This document shows, piece by piece, positions 24,877 to 36,300 of a stretch of 64,000 nt of DNA (its first letter is position 1; the number at the start of each line of letters is the position of its first letter). The DNA comes from Parasegetibacter sp. NRK P23 (lineage in GTDB: Bacteria > Bacteroidota > Bacteroidia > Chitinophagales > Chitinophagaceae). The notes beneath the pieces are model-generated. The model was given only the letters and a program-made list of their open reading frames with translations. It was not told the DNA's origin and searched no databases. A program made the position numbers and the translations under genes. The stretch covers positions 124,001 through 188,000 of the forward strand of contig NZ_JAMDLG010000017.1 in assembly GCF_023721715.1 (NCBI RefSeq). Direction: 5' to 3'.

Positions 24877-26688
24877 TTAGTTCAGTCCCAGTTCTTTCTT
24901 TTGTTTCGCGTCAATTTCGGAAGGTGCATCCAGCATCACATCCCGGCCACTGTTGTTTTTGGGGAAGGCGATAAAATCCCGGATGCTTTCGCTGCCCCCC
25001 ATGATGGAGCAGAGCCTGTCGAAGCCAAAGGCTATGCCGCCGTGTGGTGGCGCGCCGTATTCGAAGGCGCCGAGCAGGAACCCGAATTTGTGGCGTGCTT
25101 CTTCGTCGCTCATGCCCAGGGCCGCGAACATTTTCTCTTGGAGTTCACGCTGGAAGATCCGGATGGAACCACCGCCAATTTCGTTGCCGTTCAGCACCAT
25201 ATCGTAGGCGTTGGCCTTGATGCCCGCGTAAGGATGCGACAGGTAGTTGGCCTGGTCCTCGATCACCGGATTATTATTGATCATGATACTGATATGATCC
25301 GGTTTCGGAGAGGTGAACGGATGGTGGCGCGCCACCCATCTGCCGGGTTCATCGCCATCCGCCTCCGCGTATTCGAAAAGCGGGAAATCGAGTACCCATA
25401 ACAGTTTGAACTCATCTTTTTTCCGCATACCAAGGCGTTCACCCATTTCAAGGCGCAGTTCACTCGTGGCTTTGCGGGTTCTTTCTTCCAGACCGGCAAG
25501 GATCAGGATCAGATCGCCGGGTTGCGCCTTACAATCAGCGGCCAGTTGCTTTAATTTATCGGCATCGAAGAATTTATCGACACTGCTTTTGAAGCTGCCA
25601 TCTGTATTGCATTTGATGAACACCAGCCCGTTCATGCCGATCTGCGGGCGTTTTACCCAGTCGGTGAGTTCATCGGTTTGTTTGCGGGTGTATTCGCTGC
25701 AACCGGGCACAGAGATGGCGAGCACGGTTTGCGCGTCATCAAATACTTTGAAGCCTGCGGCCGCGATGGTAGCGTTGTCGTCTCCGGTGAAAGGAGATTT
25801 CAGGTTAGTGATTTCCATGCCGAAGCGGATATCGGGCTTATCGTTGCCGTAGCGGGTCATGGCTTCATCCCAGCTCATGCGCTGCACTTTTTCGGTGATG
25901 TCCACATTTTTTACTTCTCTGAAAATATGTTTGATCATGCCTTCGAACATGGTGAGGATATCTTCCTGTTCCACGAAAGCCATTTCACAATCGATCTGGG
26001 TAAATTCAGGTTGGCGGTCAGCACGCAGGTCCTCGTCACGGAAACATTTCACTACCTGGTAATAACGGTCGTAGCCGCTCACCATCAGCAATTGCTTGAA
26101 GGTTTGCGGCGATTGCGGGAGCGCATAGAACTGTCCCTGGTTCATGCGGGAAGGCACCACGAAATCGCGCGCGCCTTCGGGTGTGGATTTGATCAGGAAC
26201 GGCGTTTCGATATCCATAAAATGGTTTTCATGGAGGTAGTTCCTGGCGGCCCGGTTCACAGCGTAACGCAGTTCCAGGTTCTTTTTCACGGCGTTCCTGC
26301 GGAGGTCAAGGTAACGGAACTTCATCCGGAGGTCATCTCCCCCATCGGTATCATCCTGGATGGTGAAGGGTGGAACGGCGGATTTATTCAGAATTTTATA
26401 AGAAGTAACATTGATCTCTATATCACCCGTGGGGATATTCGGGTTCTTATTGGTCCTTTCCACCACGGCGCCTGTGGCCTGGAGTACAAATTCCCTGCCC
26501 AGCGGCTGCTCATCCAATTGTTGGTTGAGCGATTCGCTGAATACGAGCTGCGTGATGCCGTAGCGGTCGCGGAGGTCCACAAAAGTGATGCTGCCGAATT
26601 TCCTGACGGTCTGCACCCAGCCGGCCAGGGTTGTTTCCGTTCCGGTATGGGCCGCTCTCAGTTCGCCGCAGGTATGGGTTCTGTACAT
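24877..26688 (-). CDS. aspS: Aspartyl-tRNA synthetase
   Basis: 603 residues from the ATG at 26686-26688; a 12-codon upstream extension is open but starts in the gap. The OB-fold anticodon domain begins [43 protein letters not shown]. Class II motif 2 is [18 protein letters not shown], motif 3 is [15 protein letters not shown], and the GAD insertion domain lies between about 300 and 420. The enzyme charges tRNA-Asp with aspartate. A TACCTTTG promoter -7 element lies upstream on the minus strand at 26722-26729, with no clear -33 partner. Confidence 0.97.
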   Translation of the reverse strand: MYRTHTCGELRAAHTGTETTLAGWVQTVRKFGSITFVDLRDRYGITQLVFSESLNQQLDEQPLGREFVLQATGAVVERTNKNPNIPTGDIEINVTSYKILNKSAVPPFTIQDDTDGGDDLRMKFRYLDLRRNAVKKNLELRYAVNRAARNYLHENHFMDIETPFLIKSTPEGARDFVVPSRMNQGQFYALPQSPQTFKQLLMVSGYDRYYQVVKCFRDEDLRADRQPEFTQIDCEMAFVEQEDILTMFEGMIKHIFREVKNVDITEKVQRMSWDEAMTRYGNDKPDIRFGMEITNLKSPFTGDDNATIAAAGFKVFDDAQTVLAISVPGCSEYTRKQTDELTDWVKRPQIGMNGLVFIKCNTDGSFKSSVDKFFDADKLKQLAADCKAQPGDLILILAGLEERTRKATSELRLEMGERLGMRKKDEFKLLWVLDFPLFEYAEADGDEPGRWVARHHPFTSPKPDHISIMINNNPVIEDQANYLSHPYAGIKANAYDMVLNGNEIGGGSIRIFQRELQEKMFAALGMSDEEARHKFGFLLGAFEYGAPPHGGIAFGFDRLCSIMGGSESIRDFIAFPKNNSGRDVMLDAPSEIDAKQKKELGLN

Positions 26689-26774
26689 ATAGAAAGTTAT
26701 TAAAATGCTTAAAATGAGGTGCAAAGGTAGGCGAAAAGAAAATAAGGACGATATTTGAAACGTTTCCTATTGGA

Positions 26775-27692
26775 ATGCCGAACGATACCCTCTATACCAA
26801 GATTGACTCAACGGGAAAGCTCCTCCTTGCCCCCGGAAATAATCCCCGTCTACCGGCGGAAACCCTGACGGATACCGCTACCTCCCCTTCCCTCCGCCCC
26901 GACCTCGACAACCCGATCGTGATCGCCACCCTTTTACTGGTGATCCTGGCCCCGTTCCTGGCAAAATTGTTCCAGGCCATGCTCCGGCGTAAAAAATGGC
27001 GCAAAGACCTGAAAACGAATTCCCGTTCCTACCATGAGCATCTCCTGGAACACAACCACTACTACCGGCAACTTCCAGTCGAAGAACAGGTGCGTTTCCT
27101 GAAACGCGTTACTGTATTTATGCATGCCCGCGAATTCAGGTACATGAACATTGAGCCGCAGGAAAGGATGCCCATTCTGATCAGTGCGGCAGCCGTACAA
27201 CTCACTTTCGGCCTCAACGAATTCCTCCTCGATCATTTCAAAGTGATCTATGTATTGAAGGAAGACTACCGCTATGGCCACTACAACATGCCTTTCATGG
27301 GACATGTGGACCATTCCGGTATTTACCTCTCCTGGAACAATTTCCTCCGCGGATTTCAGAATTACAACGACGCCCACAACGTAGGCATCCACGAAATGGC
27401 GCACGCGCTGGCTTATGTGAACTTTATGAGCGATTCCGGCCACGACCCCCATTTCCGCGGGCAGTTCAGGGATTTCTCTAAAATAGCCCGGCCCATATTT
27501 AACCGGATGCAGCGCGGCGAACAATTCCTGCTGGATTCTTATGCCGCCACCAACTACAACGAGTTCTGGGCCGTAAGCGTGGAGACTTTTTTTGAGAAAC
27601 CCATGCAAATGCGCAGTGAGATGCCCGATCTTTATGAAGCCATGTGCCAGCTCCTGAACCAGGACCCGCTCGCCTGGAAAGCACTCTCCTAA
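26775..27692 (+). CDS. MtfA-like zinc metallopeptidase, copy 1
   Basis: 305 residues. A hydrophobic anchor (about 48-68) follows a 45-residue soluble leader, so this copy is membrane-tethered with the catalytic domain on one side. The zincin motif HEMAHAL starts at H206, and a third acidic ligand could be E263 or E270 in NYNEFWAVSVETFFE. The family (peptidase M90, MtfA) includes the E. coli protein that binds Mlc and has aminopeptidase activity. PILISAAAVQLTFGL is the conserved region before the active site. A paralogue lies 192 bases downstream on the same strand. No Mlc homologue is visible nearby, so the E. coli role should not be transferred. Confidence 0.85.
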   Translation: MPNDTLYTKIDSTGKLLLAPGNNPRLPAETLTDTATSPSLRPDLDNPIVIATLLLVILAPFLAKLFQAMLRRKKWRKDLKTNSRSYHEHLLEHNHYYRQLPVEEQVRFLKRVTVFMHAREFRYMNIEPQERMPILISAAAVQLTFGLNEFLLDHFKVIYVLKEDYRYGHYNMPFMGHVDHSGIYLSWNNFLRGFQNYNDAHNVGIHEMAHALAYVNFMSDSGHDPHFRGQFRDFSKIARPIFNRMQRGEQFLLDSYAATNYNEFWAVSVETFFEKPMQMRSEMPDLYEAMCQLLNQDPLAWKALS

Positions 27693-27884
27693 CAAGTATA
27701 TATGTATAAAAATGTCTTTCAATAACTTATAACAGGCATTTCCATTTTCCAGCTATTCTTTCTATTTTTCCGGCACCCTCATTCCCCTACCTGGAATCCC
27801 ATCCCCCGAAAGACCGTTTTCCGTATTTAATCCATTCCTGAATGGCCTTTTACACGTTTTTACCGAACCTCAAAAGGAGCCCTT

Positions 27885-28664
27885 ATGGAAATGATCTACA
27901 CTATTCTGATCGCGCTATTGATCGCAGGAGTCGTCTTCTTATGCAGGAAGGCGGGAGAAAAATGGTTCTTCAAACGCCATCTTCGGCGCTTCGCGCAGCA
28001 TGCCCCGCATTACCACCAGGTGATCTCGGCCAATTTCATGTATTACAACAGACTTCCCACAGAGGAGCAGCAAAAGTTTCTATTCCGGACCTTTCTTTTC
28101 CGCCACTCCCACCGCTTCCATTATGTGGAAATCGAGGAGCACGATGAAATGCCCATCCTCATCAGCGCCGTAGCCGTGCAACTCACATTGGGCCTGGATC
28201 ATTTTTTACTGAATTACTTCCGCAACATCTATGTGCTCCGTGAAGACTACCAATATGGTTATTACTCCATGCCCTTCATGGGCCACGTGGACCACAGCGG
28301 CATCTACCTCTCCTGGGACAACTTCAGGAAAGGCATCCGCCAGATGACCACGAACTCCAACCTCGGTTTACACGAAATGGCACACGCCCTCGCGTACGTG
28401 AATTTCGTTTCAGAAACGGAGGAGGATAAGCACTTCAAAAAAGAGTTCCACCAGTTCTCTAAAGTGGCACGTCCTATTTTTAACGAGATGCAGAAAGGAA
28501 AGAGCACTTTGCTGGGTGAATACGCGGCATCGAATTACAACGAATTCTGGGCGGTGAGCGTGGAGGTATTTTTTGAGAACCCGGTTAGTTTACGAAGGGA
28601 GTTGCCGGATTTGTATGAGGCGATGCGGAAATTGTTGCGGCAGGATCCGCTGTGTGCGGCATAG
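27885..28664 (+). CDS. MtfA-like zinc metallopeptidase, copy 2
   Basis: 259 residues, aligning along its length with the preceding gene and sharing clearly more than half of residues by eye. A hydrophobic stretch at about 4-20 serves as the membrane anchor, and the active site HEMAHAL starts at H163. It also keeps the NYNEFWAVSVEVFFE segment. Compared with copy 1 the N-terminal leader is about 45 residues shorter. The stop codon is 2 bases from the convergent stop of the next gene. The pair is a tandem duplication that kept both active sites. Confidence 0.85.
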   Translation: MEMIYTILIALLIAGVVFLCRKAGEKWFFKRHLRRFAQHAPHYHQVISANFMYYNRLPTEEQQKFLFRTFLFRHSHRFHYVEIEEHDEMPILISAVAVQLTLGLDHFLLNYFRNIYVLREDYQYGYYSMPFMGHVDHSGIYLSWDNFRKGIRQMTTNSNLGLHEMAHALAYVNFVSETEEDKHFKKEFHQFSKVARPIFNEMQKGKSTLLGEYAASNYNEFWAVSVEVFFENPVSLRRELPDLYEAMRKLLRQDPLCAA

Positions 28665-28666
28665 AT

Positions 28667-29071
28667 TCACCCCAACCGCTCCTCCGTTTCTACCACCACA
28701 TCCTTTCCTTTCTTCTGAATCATCTTATAAACAATATAATAATACAGCAACAACGCCAACCCCAGCGAAAAAGGAATCACGCAATACGGCTTCACCTGCT
28801 CATCCACCTCATAAAATTCAGCGATCATCCAGATGCTATTGGCCACGATCCACAGCGAGATGGCCAGGTTGTGCATCAATTCTGAAAATATCCTCCGGTT
28901 CCGCCAGGTGATGAACAGGGCAACGGAAATGGTGGGGAGAATCATGAATATGCCCAATGGTTTAAACAAAAGGCACCAGCAAAGGTCTTTGATGAGCCAG
29001 AAAAGGATGTGCAGGTTCTCAAGTTGACGAAAACGCGCGGGAATGGTATAAGCAGGCTTCTTTTCTTCCAT
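28667..29071 (-). CDS. Small membrane protein, unknown function
   Basis: 134 residues with three to four hydrophobic segments (about 22-36, 39-56, 66-85 and 95-115). The start follows the FAD oxidoreductase stop region by about 7 bases on the same strand, so the two may share a transcript. The sequence is rich in Trp, Leu and Tyr. I recognise no family and no active-site motif. The basic/acidic C-terminus KKGKDVVVETEER is likely cytoplasmic. Confidence 0.6.
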   Translation of the reverse strand: MEEKKPAYTIPARFRQLENLHILFWLIKDLCWCLLFKPLGIFMILPTISVALFITWRNRRIFSELMHNLAISLWIVANSIWMIAEFYEVDEQVKPYCVIPFSLGLALLLYYYIVYKMIQKKGKDVVVETEERLG

Positions 29072-29078
29072 ATTGGTA

Positions 29079-30146
29079 TCAGCTGATTTGTTTGGTGAGC
29101 AGGCCCCGGAAACGGTCTACCGCCGCCTGCGGTGTAATGGGCGTGTTGTCTGTAATATGTGCTGTTAGCTCTTTTGCGAACCAGGGCGCAAGCGAGCAGC
29201 CTTTGGTGCCCATCCCATTGAGTATCCCTACCCTTGGAAACACAGGATGAAATCCCACAAAAGGCCTTCGTTCCACCGTGGCAGGACGCACCGCCGCCCA
29301 ATGATCGATCACTTCAAAAGGCAGTTTCAGAAAATTTTTCAGTTGCAACAACGTGTTCGTTCTGAATTGCTCGGTCGGACCAGGATCAGTGAACCGCAGT
29401 TCATAAGTGGACCCCGCCCAGAATACACCCGGCTCATCCCAGGGCACCAGCGTGATCCCCTTTTTGTAAATATTTCCGCCGGGCAATCCCGGTATGGAAA
29501 GCAACAGCGCCTCTCCCTTATTCGGGGCAAAGGGCAGCCGGGAAAAATACGGGTTATCCAGGGCCGCCACCCCATCACAACAAACGATGTATTCCGCCTC
29601 AATGTCTTTGTAATGAACAATATTTTGTTCCACCGACACTTCACTCCATTCAAAAATATCTTCCACCAACTTATTGGTGGCGACCAGTTTTTTCCGCCAC
29701 GCATCCAGCATGGTCCGGAGCCTGATCCAATAGGCCGGGGCAATTTCGCCGGCCCCAAACATAAATTCGAAATAAGAACTCCATTCAGCGCCATCACTCC
29801 AGGGATTCACATAATGCGGGTCCTCTTCCGCCACTTTACGGTAAGCCTCCTGCATCTGGAAGGTGGGAAAAAAATTACGGATCGTGGTGGCCGAAATAAG
29901 TTCCTCGTTCAGCAATGCGCCCATCGCTTTGTAGTGCGTTTCCGCGAAAGGCAGCAATTGTTCGGCCATCCAGGTTTTTTGAAGCCTGCGCCCGGTTACC
30001 GGGTTGATTACGCCCGAAGCAACACGGGAAGATGTGATGCCTGGAGCTTTGTCCAAAACAATATAGCTGATTCCTGCCTGCTCGAGAAAATAACTCAGCC
30101 AGGTGCCGCAGAGGCCCTGGCCGAGGATCAATACCTTAGTGCGCAT
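29079..30146 (-). CDS. FAD-dependent oxidoreductase (DAO family)
   Basis: 355 residues. The dinucleotide-binding motif GQGLCGTW lies at the N-terminus after KVLILG, followed by the acidic ribose ligand in YIVLDKAPG and SSRVASGVINPVTGRR. PFVGFHPVFPRVGILNGMGTKGCSLAPWFAKELT closes the FAD site. This is the glycine oxidase/D-amino acid dehydrogenase-like DAO fold; the GVINPVTGRRLQKTWM pattern also resembles the FAD part of MnmC-like proteins. Substrate is unknown. An upstream repeat tract begins 28 bases before the start. Confidence 0.88.
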   Translation of the reverse strand: MRTKVLILGQGLCGTWLSYFLEQAGISYIVLDKAPGITSSRVASGVINPVTGRRLQKTWMAEQLLPFAETHYKAMGALLNEELISATTIRNFFPTFQMQEAYRKVAEEDPHYVNPWSDGAEWSSYFEFMFGAGEIAPAYWIRLRTMLDAWRKKLVATNKLVEDIFEWSEVSVEQNIVHYKDIEAEYIVCCDGVAALDNPYFSRLPFAPNKGEALLLSIPGLPGGNIYKKGITLVPWDEPGVFWAGSTYELRFTDPGPTEQFRTNTLLQLKNFLKLPFEVIDHWAAVRPATVERRPFVGFHPVFPRVGILNGMGTKGCSLAPWFAKELTAHITDNTPITPQAAVDRFRGLLTKQIS

Positions 30147-30173
30147 GGGCGCAAATATAAGAAAGCGGCGGGG

Positions 30174-30310
30174 TCACGCAATTGCTTCGTTCCTCGCAAC
30201 GCAAAGTATTGTTTAAGTTGCGGCGATCACAGTTAAGAAAAGCAACATGCTCCCAAAAGACTTTAGCCAACAAATTAAGGCGTTGCGTCATTGCGTCGTT
30301 GCGTGAAAAA
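30174..30310. repeat. Intergenic repeat of CACGCAA type
   Basis: The left end has TCACGCAATTGCTTCGT followed by CCTCGCAACGCAAAG, and the right end has the inverted CGTTGCGTCATTGCGTCGTTGCGTG. The first 17-mer is identical to a word in the inverse orientation at 2493-2536, and the GCAAAG-TTGTTTA run is close to the one at 40820-40838. The region between the two ends has no gene. Confidence 0.6.
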
Positions 30311-30332
30311 AAAAACACCCGCGTGAAAAAAA

Positions 30333-33300
30333 CTATTCCTCTACCCGCAGCACACTTCCCTCACTATGCCCTGCAAACTCAGGCGCATACAGACTCTGCA
30401 CCGTTCCGATGCCCGTACTGAAAACACCGGTATGCGTAATAAACAGCGGGTATTCCAACACGTGCGTTCCTTTCGGAAGCCAGTCGAAGAAGAATTGAAC
30501 AGATGCGTCTTTCACCGTCTGGTAATACCCCAGTCCGTTCTTCCACTGGTAGCGGCTCAACACCTGCACAGGCTCCAGGGAAGCGGCACGTTGGTCCTTC
30601 AGGTGGACAAATTCCATGTTCCTTCCTGTGGTTACCACCATCCTCACCACGAGTTTATCGCCTGGTTTTAAAGGTGTGAGGTTGTTGATTTCCTCCAGCA
30701 CCGTACCTGCATCGGTTTCTTTCTGCTTGTAATACACTCTCTTTATAGAAAGCGTGGAATCGGCTCCGGCACTTGTGATGCGATCGAGTTGCTCAAAATA
30801 CTGCCAGTATACCGCACCCCAGGCTGGAAGGGCTGCACTACCTGTTCCAGCGCCGGTAATTTTAATGGAAATATCTCCCGAAGCGGCACTGATCTTATCC
30901 TGCTGCACCTGCTTTTTAAAATAGCCGGTTCCCGCTTCAATGGAATCGGCGGTCAGGTTTTGCCCGCCGATGTTTACGGAAACCACGGGCGTTTTATTCA
31001 ACCAGTCGGCACCATTCATGAGCAACGCATAACAGGCATTGGCTGTGGCCACGCTGTTACCCCAATCCGTGGTTTGTTTGAGGCGCAGCAGCCAGGTCTT
31101 CATGTCGTTTACTTCGGAAGCGAAGCCGCCTTTCTCCGCAAAAGCTTCTATCAGCAGAGATTGCACTTCTACCGGAGACTGGTACCAATAGTAGCCGCCG
31201 CGGTTCTCTTTCCAGTACATGCCCTCACCCGGTGTTCTTACCGCGTATTGCCTGACGGAATTCAGCACCTGGGCCGCGCGGGAAGGTTCATTATTGCGGA
31301 GAAGCACCTGCGTGATAAGTCCCTGAACATACCGAGTTTGTTTTTGCCAGAAAGTAGCGGACTGCTTACGGTAATAAGTAAGCGCCGTCTGAACAGCTTT
31401 ATCCACCGATAGATCCGGGAAGAAACTGCGCATGTACAAATGATACACCTGCTCAGCGCCCAATTGCTGGGCATCCATTTTCACCTTCTTTTTCAGGAGC
31501 AGGTTGTAATCTTCCAGGAAGCGGAGATCAAGATAAACCACTGCTTTGGCGGCCATTTCCTCCAGTTCGCCTTGCAGGGAAGCAGGTAACATGCCGTTCT
31601 TTTTCAAGCGGCCAATCCCGGTGGTAATATACTGCGTGATATACCTGTTGTCGGGACCATTCGGGAACCAACTGAATCCACCGTTGGGCGTTTGTAACGC
31701 TTTCAGTTCAGTTAATGCCTGTTGCATATCGTCTTCCACCGCGGCCATGTTCAGTAAAAACCGGAGCCTGCGCATTCTTTCCTGCTGATCGCCAGATTCA
31801 AGGACCCAGGGGGTTTCTTCCAACAGAATATTTTTCAGTTCAGGATTTTTTTCCAACGGACTTATCAATGCGGCCGAATCTCCTTTCAGCCAGGTATCGA
31901 TCACCACTTTCAGGCGGGGAGATTTTTTGAAAATTGCCGCGCCAATAGCCTGCGCATATAATTTATTGAACCAGCTATCCGCCGAAGGATAAGCAGGGGT
32001 ATGCAAGGAAGGCAGCGCCTGTACCACATACCAGGTGGGATTAGAAGTAAATTCCACGGTGAGCCGCTGGTGTTGCAAGGTTTCGCTTTCCCCGCTCTTT
32101 TTCAGCTTATCCCAACTGATTTTTTTCACGCCATCACCCTGTAGGAACACGGGCAATGTTTCGGTTACCAATATTTTATTCGCCAATACGGGCAGTATGG
32201 TTTCCTCTCCATCGTTGTGGTCTCCGGATCTGGCGATCATCCTTACCACCAAAGGCTTCGCGTATTGATAAGGTATCTGGATGCTAAAACGAATGGCGGC
32301 CGAACCTTTGGCTTTTGCCGTGAAATACTGGTTGGGCATCACATTCTGGAACCAGCCATCCACCGGCTTGCGCGTATCCGCGTCCAGTAACTGGAGTTCC
32401 ACCTGGCCGGTCATTTCCTTATCGGTGAGGTTGGCGATTTTAGTACTGAGATCGATCCTGTCACCTTCCCGGAGGAAACGGGGAAGATTGGGTTGCAACA
32501 TCAAATCCTTTTGTGTAACGACCGTTCTTTCCAGGTAGCCCGATGCCATTTCAGTGGTATGCGCAAAGCCCATAAATTTCCACCTGGTAAGGGATTCAGG
32601 GATCGTGAAGCTGAAGGATAAAGCGCCATTAGCACCCGTGGTGAGTTGCGGGAAGAAGAAAGCGGTTTCGGAGAAATTGGCGCGGATAGCGGGCTTGCTG
32701 GTATTTGGAGCGGGCGGTGGCGCTGTTTCAAAGTCTGGGACAACTTCCGGAGCGGTAAATTGTTTTCCTTCAACTTTGGATATTGCTGCAGAAGCGACTA
32801 CCTCTTTTGTAACTCTATCACCTTGAACATACAACTCATCCGAGCGCATAAAATACCTGATCCGATCATTATCAAATATATTCCAAGTTTCTGGCGTAAA
32901 CAATCCATCATAACTTTTCACCAGATACACCGGAGGAGCCACTTCAATCTCCTTCACCTGCGCTTCCGTTGCGCCAAAATTTCCATTCCCCTGCCAGGTC
33001 GCACCGCTGTAATTATTGGGCCAGTACGGCCTGTTCCATTGGTGCGGCTTCAGGTCATCCAGTGAGGCATCGTACATGGCGGCCAGCACTTCGGCCGTAT
33101 CCAGCGTACCTTCAGAAGGCTTCACGGTAAAACTCCAGGTTTCCTTCGCGCCTGGCAATAACTTATCACGGAAAGTGGTGGTTTCTATCTTTAACAGTTT
33201 GTTGTTCCAAAAAATATTCGCCATAGTGCTGGTGGTATAAACCCGGTTGTACTTCACCGTGGTGAGCATCACATTCAGTCCGCCACGATCGGATTCATTT

Positions 33301-36300
33301 GTATTGATATCGAAAGCACCGTTTGTTTTATTCCCTGTAATGTGTTCGGTTACCGTATTTTTTGACCGAAAGACATCTTTCAGCAACACAGGTTTGGGAA
33401 GGTTGGTCTGCCATTGGGCAGTGAGTTTTTGACCCGGAACAGTGGGTTCAGGAATGGTCTCCAGGTGAATGCCATACATCACACCGGTTTTCTGCGCTCC
33501 GGTAAGGTGCATGTACCATTTCGTGGTTACCTGTTCTCCAAAAGCGTCCACCACACTGGCTTCCAGCATATACCAACCTGGTTTAAATGCGGGCAGCTTT
33601 TGTTCCCATTCGCCATAGGTAGTGGTGTGATAACTGGATGAATACACCGCTTCTCCTTGTTTGGGCCAGGCCATCACTTCATTTTCATTGCTGTAAATAT
33701 CATGCGGAAAAGCGGCGTAATATGCTTCTTTTGACAGCACAAACTGATCCGGCCTTTCCCATAATCTTTCCCGGAAATTTCGGTCCGGCGTTTTCAACTG
33801 ATGGATATGAATGGTTGCGGGTAAGGATTGTGCTGAATCGCTGCTGTTCCGGGCGAAGAGATAGAGTTGTTTCAAACTATCCGCGGGCATTTCAGCGGGC
33901 AGCGAGAAAGCAAGCGTAACCGATTTGTAACCAATACGCACGCTGGTTTGCGCCGACCTTGTTTCCCCGTTCACATCTGTTACATCGGCTTCAACCTGGT
34001 ACAGGAAAACATCATTGGGATCAGCCTTCCGGTCCATATCAGCCATCGCTTTAAACGAAATGGAGAAATTCCCCTGATCGTCCGTTCTTGCGGTACCATT
34101 CAATATCACCGCGTCATTACCGGGCCGCTGTGGAGGCCATACGCTTCTTCCAAACCAGGGATAATACACGATCCAGCGTGTTCTTGTTACTTTGTAGGCA
34201 ACTTCCGCATCTGAAATATTGTTCCCTGCAAACGCAAGTGCATTTCCGGAAATATACACGGAATCGTTCAGCCTGAACATCCCCGATGGCTGTTTCAATT
34301 CAACTGAAAACTTAGGGCGCTTGTATTCTTCCACACTAAAAGACGCATAGCCTTGCTGCTTCGCATCGCGCAACTGGAAGTTCCCGTTCAGCTTGTTTTC
34401 AGGCAGCCTGAAACTGGCGGCGTAGGAACCAAAACGGTTGGTGGTCACTTTCACCGAATCGATCGCCTTATAATTCGCGTCATACAAATAAAGCGTGGTG
34501 GTAATCCCGGGCTGCACCGCCTTGTAGGCGCGTGCTTCCGCAACAATCAATCCTTTCACCTGTACCGTTTGCCCCGGCCTGTAAATGCTTCTGTCGGTAA
34601 AAAGATAGGTACGGTTGGTCCTCTTTTCTTCTACCTCCTCATTATTGTTCCAGTATACCACGTATTGCGCGTCATCCAGTTGTAACCTTTCCTTCCCCCA
34701 TTGCACCGCAAAGCGCATATTGTACACCTCTTTTTCCTGCGTGGTGAAAGCGGCCAATCCGTTCTTATTGGTGGTAACTGTTTCTATTTTACGCTCCGTG
34801 GATTTACGGGTATTGTAATCGTATTGGTTCATCCAGAGTTCCACCGAAGCACCGGCCAGCGGCACACCGGAATCCCTGTTCACCACATATACCTGTCTTC
34901 CTTTCTGCACAAAACCAATATTGGAAACATGGAATTGCTGCAAGGCAAGCAGGGAGGAATTGGGGGAAAAATCCGCATCGTTGGCAACCAGTAAAAGGTA
35001 GTCTCCAACGGGCAGCGCCTCATGTGCGATTTCAGTTTTATGGGTTTGGTAGTCATCGTTTACGGGCAATGACTGCATTGCGTTCCGGAAAGCCGGAAGC
35101 CCAACGATTCTTTTCCAGAAATCTTTGTTGAAATTATTATTTTTCAACTCCGTTTTTAATGCGCTGGTCATTCGTATATACCTGATATGGATACCCGAAA
35201 TATTCCGGAAAGAAACGAGTGAGCGGAATGGCTGTCCGGGAACGTTCACCTGCTCTGTATGCAGTTGTATTTCTTTCGAGCGAATATCCCTTGCCAACAC
35301 GGCACAGTTTGTTTTCCCTTCTGAAGAATCGGGCTGGGTAAGCACTTTGTCGCATATCGCCAACGCTTCTTTGTACGCATAGCGGTGGGTGGTATCTTCA
35401 AACGGCTGATAAGATGCTGCCTTTTCAGCAAGGTCCTCCGCGAGCAGGTACCAGGCCTGGGCCGCAGCGGGAGTTTGTCCGTACTGGGTGGTCAGGTGCC
35501 GCACACTCATCCGCCACAATTCATCTTTGTCGGACTGAACGGCATGGTCGCGAACGAAGGAAAGTCGTTTAATATCCGCGTCCAGCAAAGCATCCGGTGT
35601 TTTATCATACAAATGAAAACGGATGATGTCCTGGAACAACAACAATGCTTTATGGTACAGGGAACCGGAATCGGAGCTGGGAAATTTCACTTTAACGAAC
35701 TGATCCGCCGGATCAAAAGCCGCGTTCATATTGATACGGAAAGGATCTTTCGGTTGAATGATCGTTCTTTCTTCATTTGTATAATACTCCAATGCACGAA
35801 AAGCAAGCAGGTCGTACATCGTAGGACGCAGGTGCCGCATATTACCTTTCCGGATCAATGGTTCATAAGCAGACAATTGCACCGACTGAAGTTGTTCCGG
35901 TGTTTGCAGGGAAGCCTGGTACAGTGCGCTGATCTTTTGGTGAAGATCAGCCGCGGTCCAGGTATTGATGTTATCATTTTTTTGAGCAGCCACATTTGTT
36001 CTGTCGTAAAGCCGGAACCTGTTGTTCTGGAGGTACCGCCAGTATTGTTCCGCAAGCATGTTCTGAAGAATGGCACGGGATACGCCTGCGGCGCCAGACA
36101 TTTCCTTTTCCAGCATGGAGATGGATACGGGAACAGGTGCATCCTGCACGGGTTCCGTAAGAATGATCCGGTACACCAGGGCTTTCAACCTTTGCGGCTC
36201 ATTCTTTTCCTGGGTGGCGCGGGCGCTGAGTTTTTCAACTTCCGCGAGCGCGTCTTTGGGTAGCCCTTTCTTATTAATCAGCGAATCAATCTTCTTCCAA

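Noticed and set aside
25678-26703. A 341-codon open frame on the plus strand opposite aspS
   Set aside because: It lies fully antisense to a well-supported aspartyl-tRNA synthetase and its translation shows no recognisable domain; GC-rich codon bias makes such antisense frames common here.
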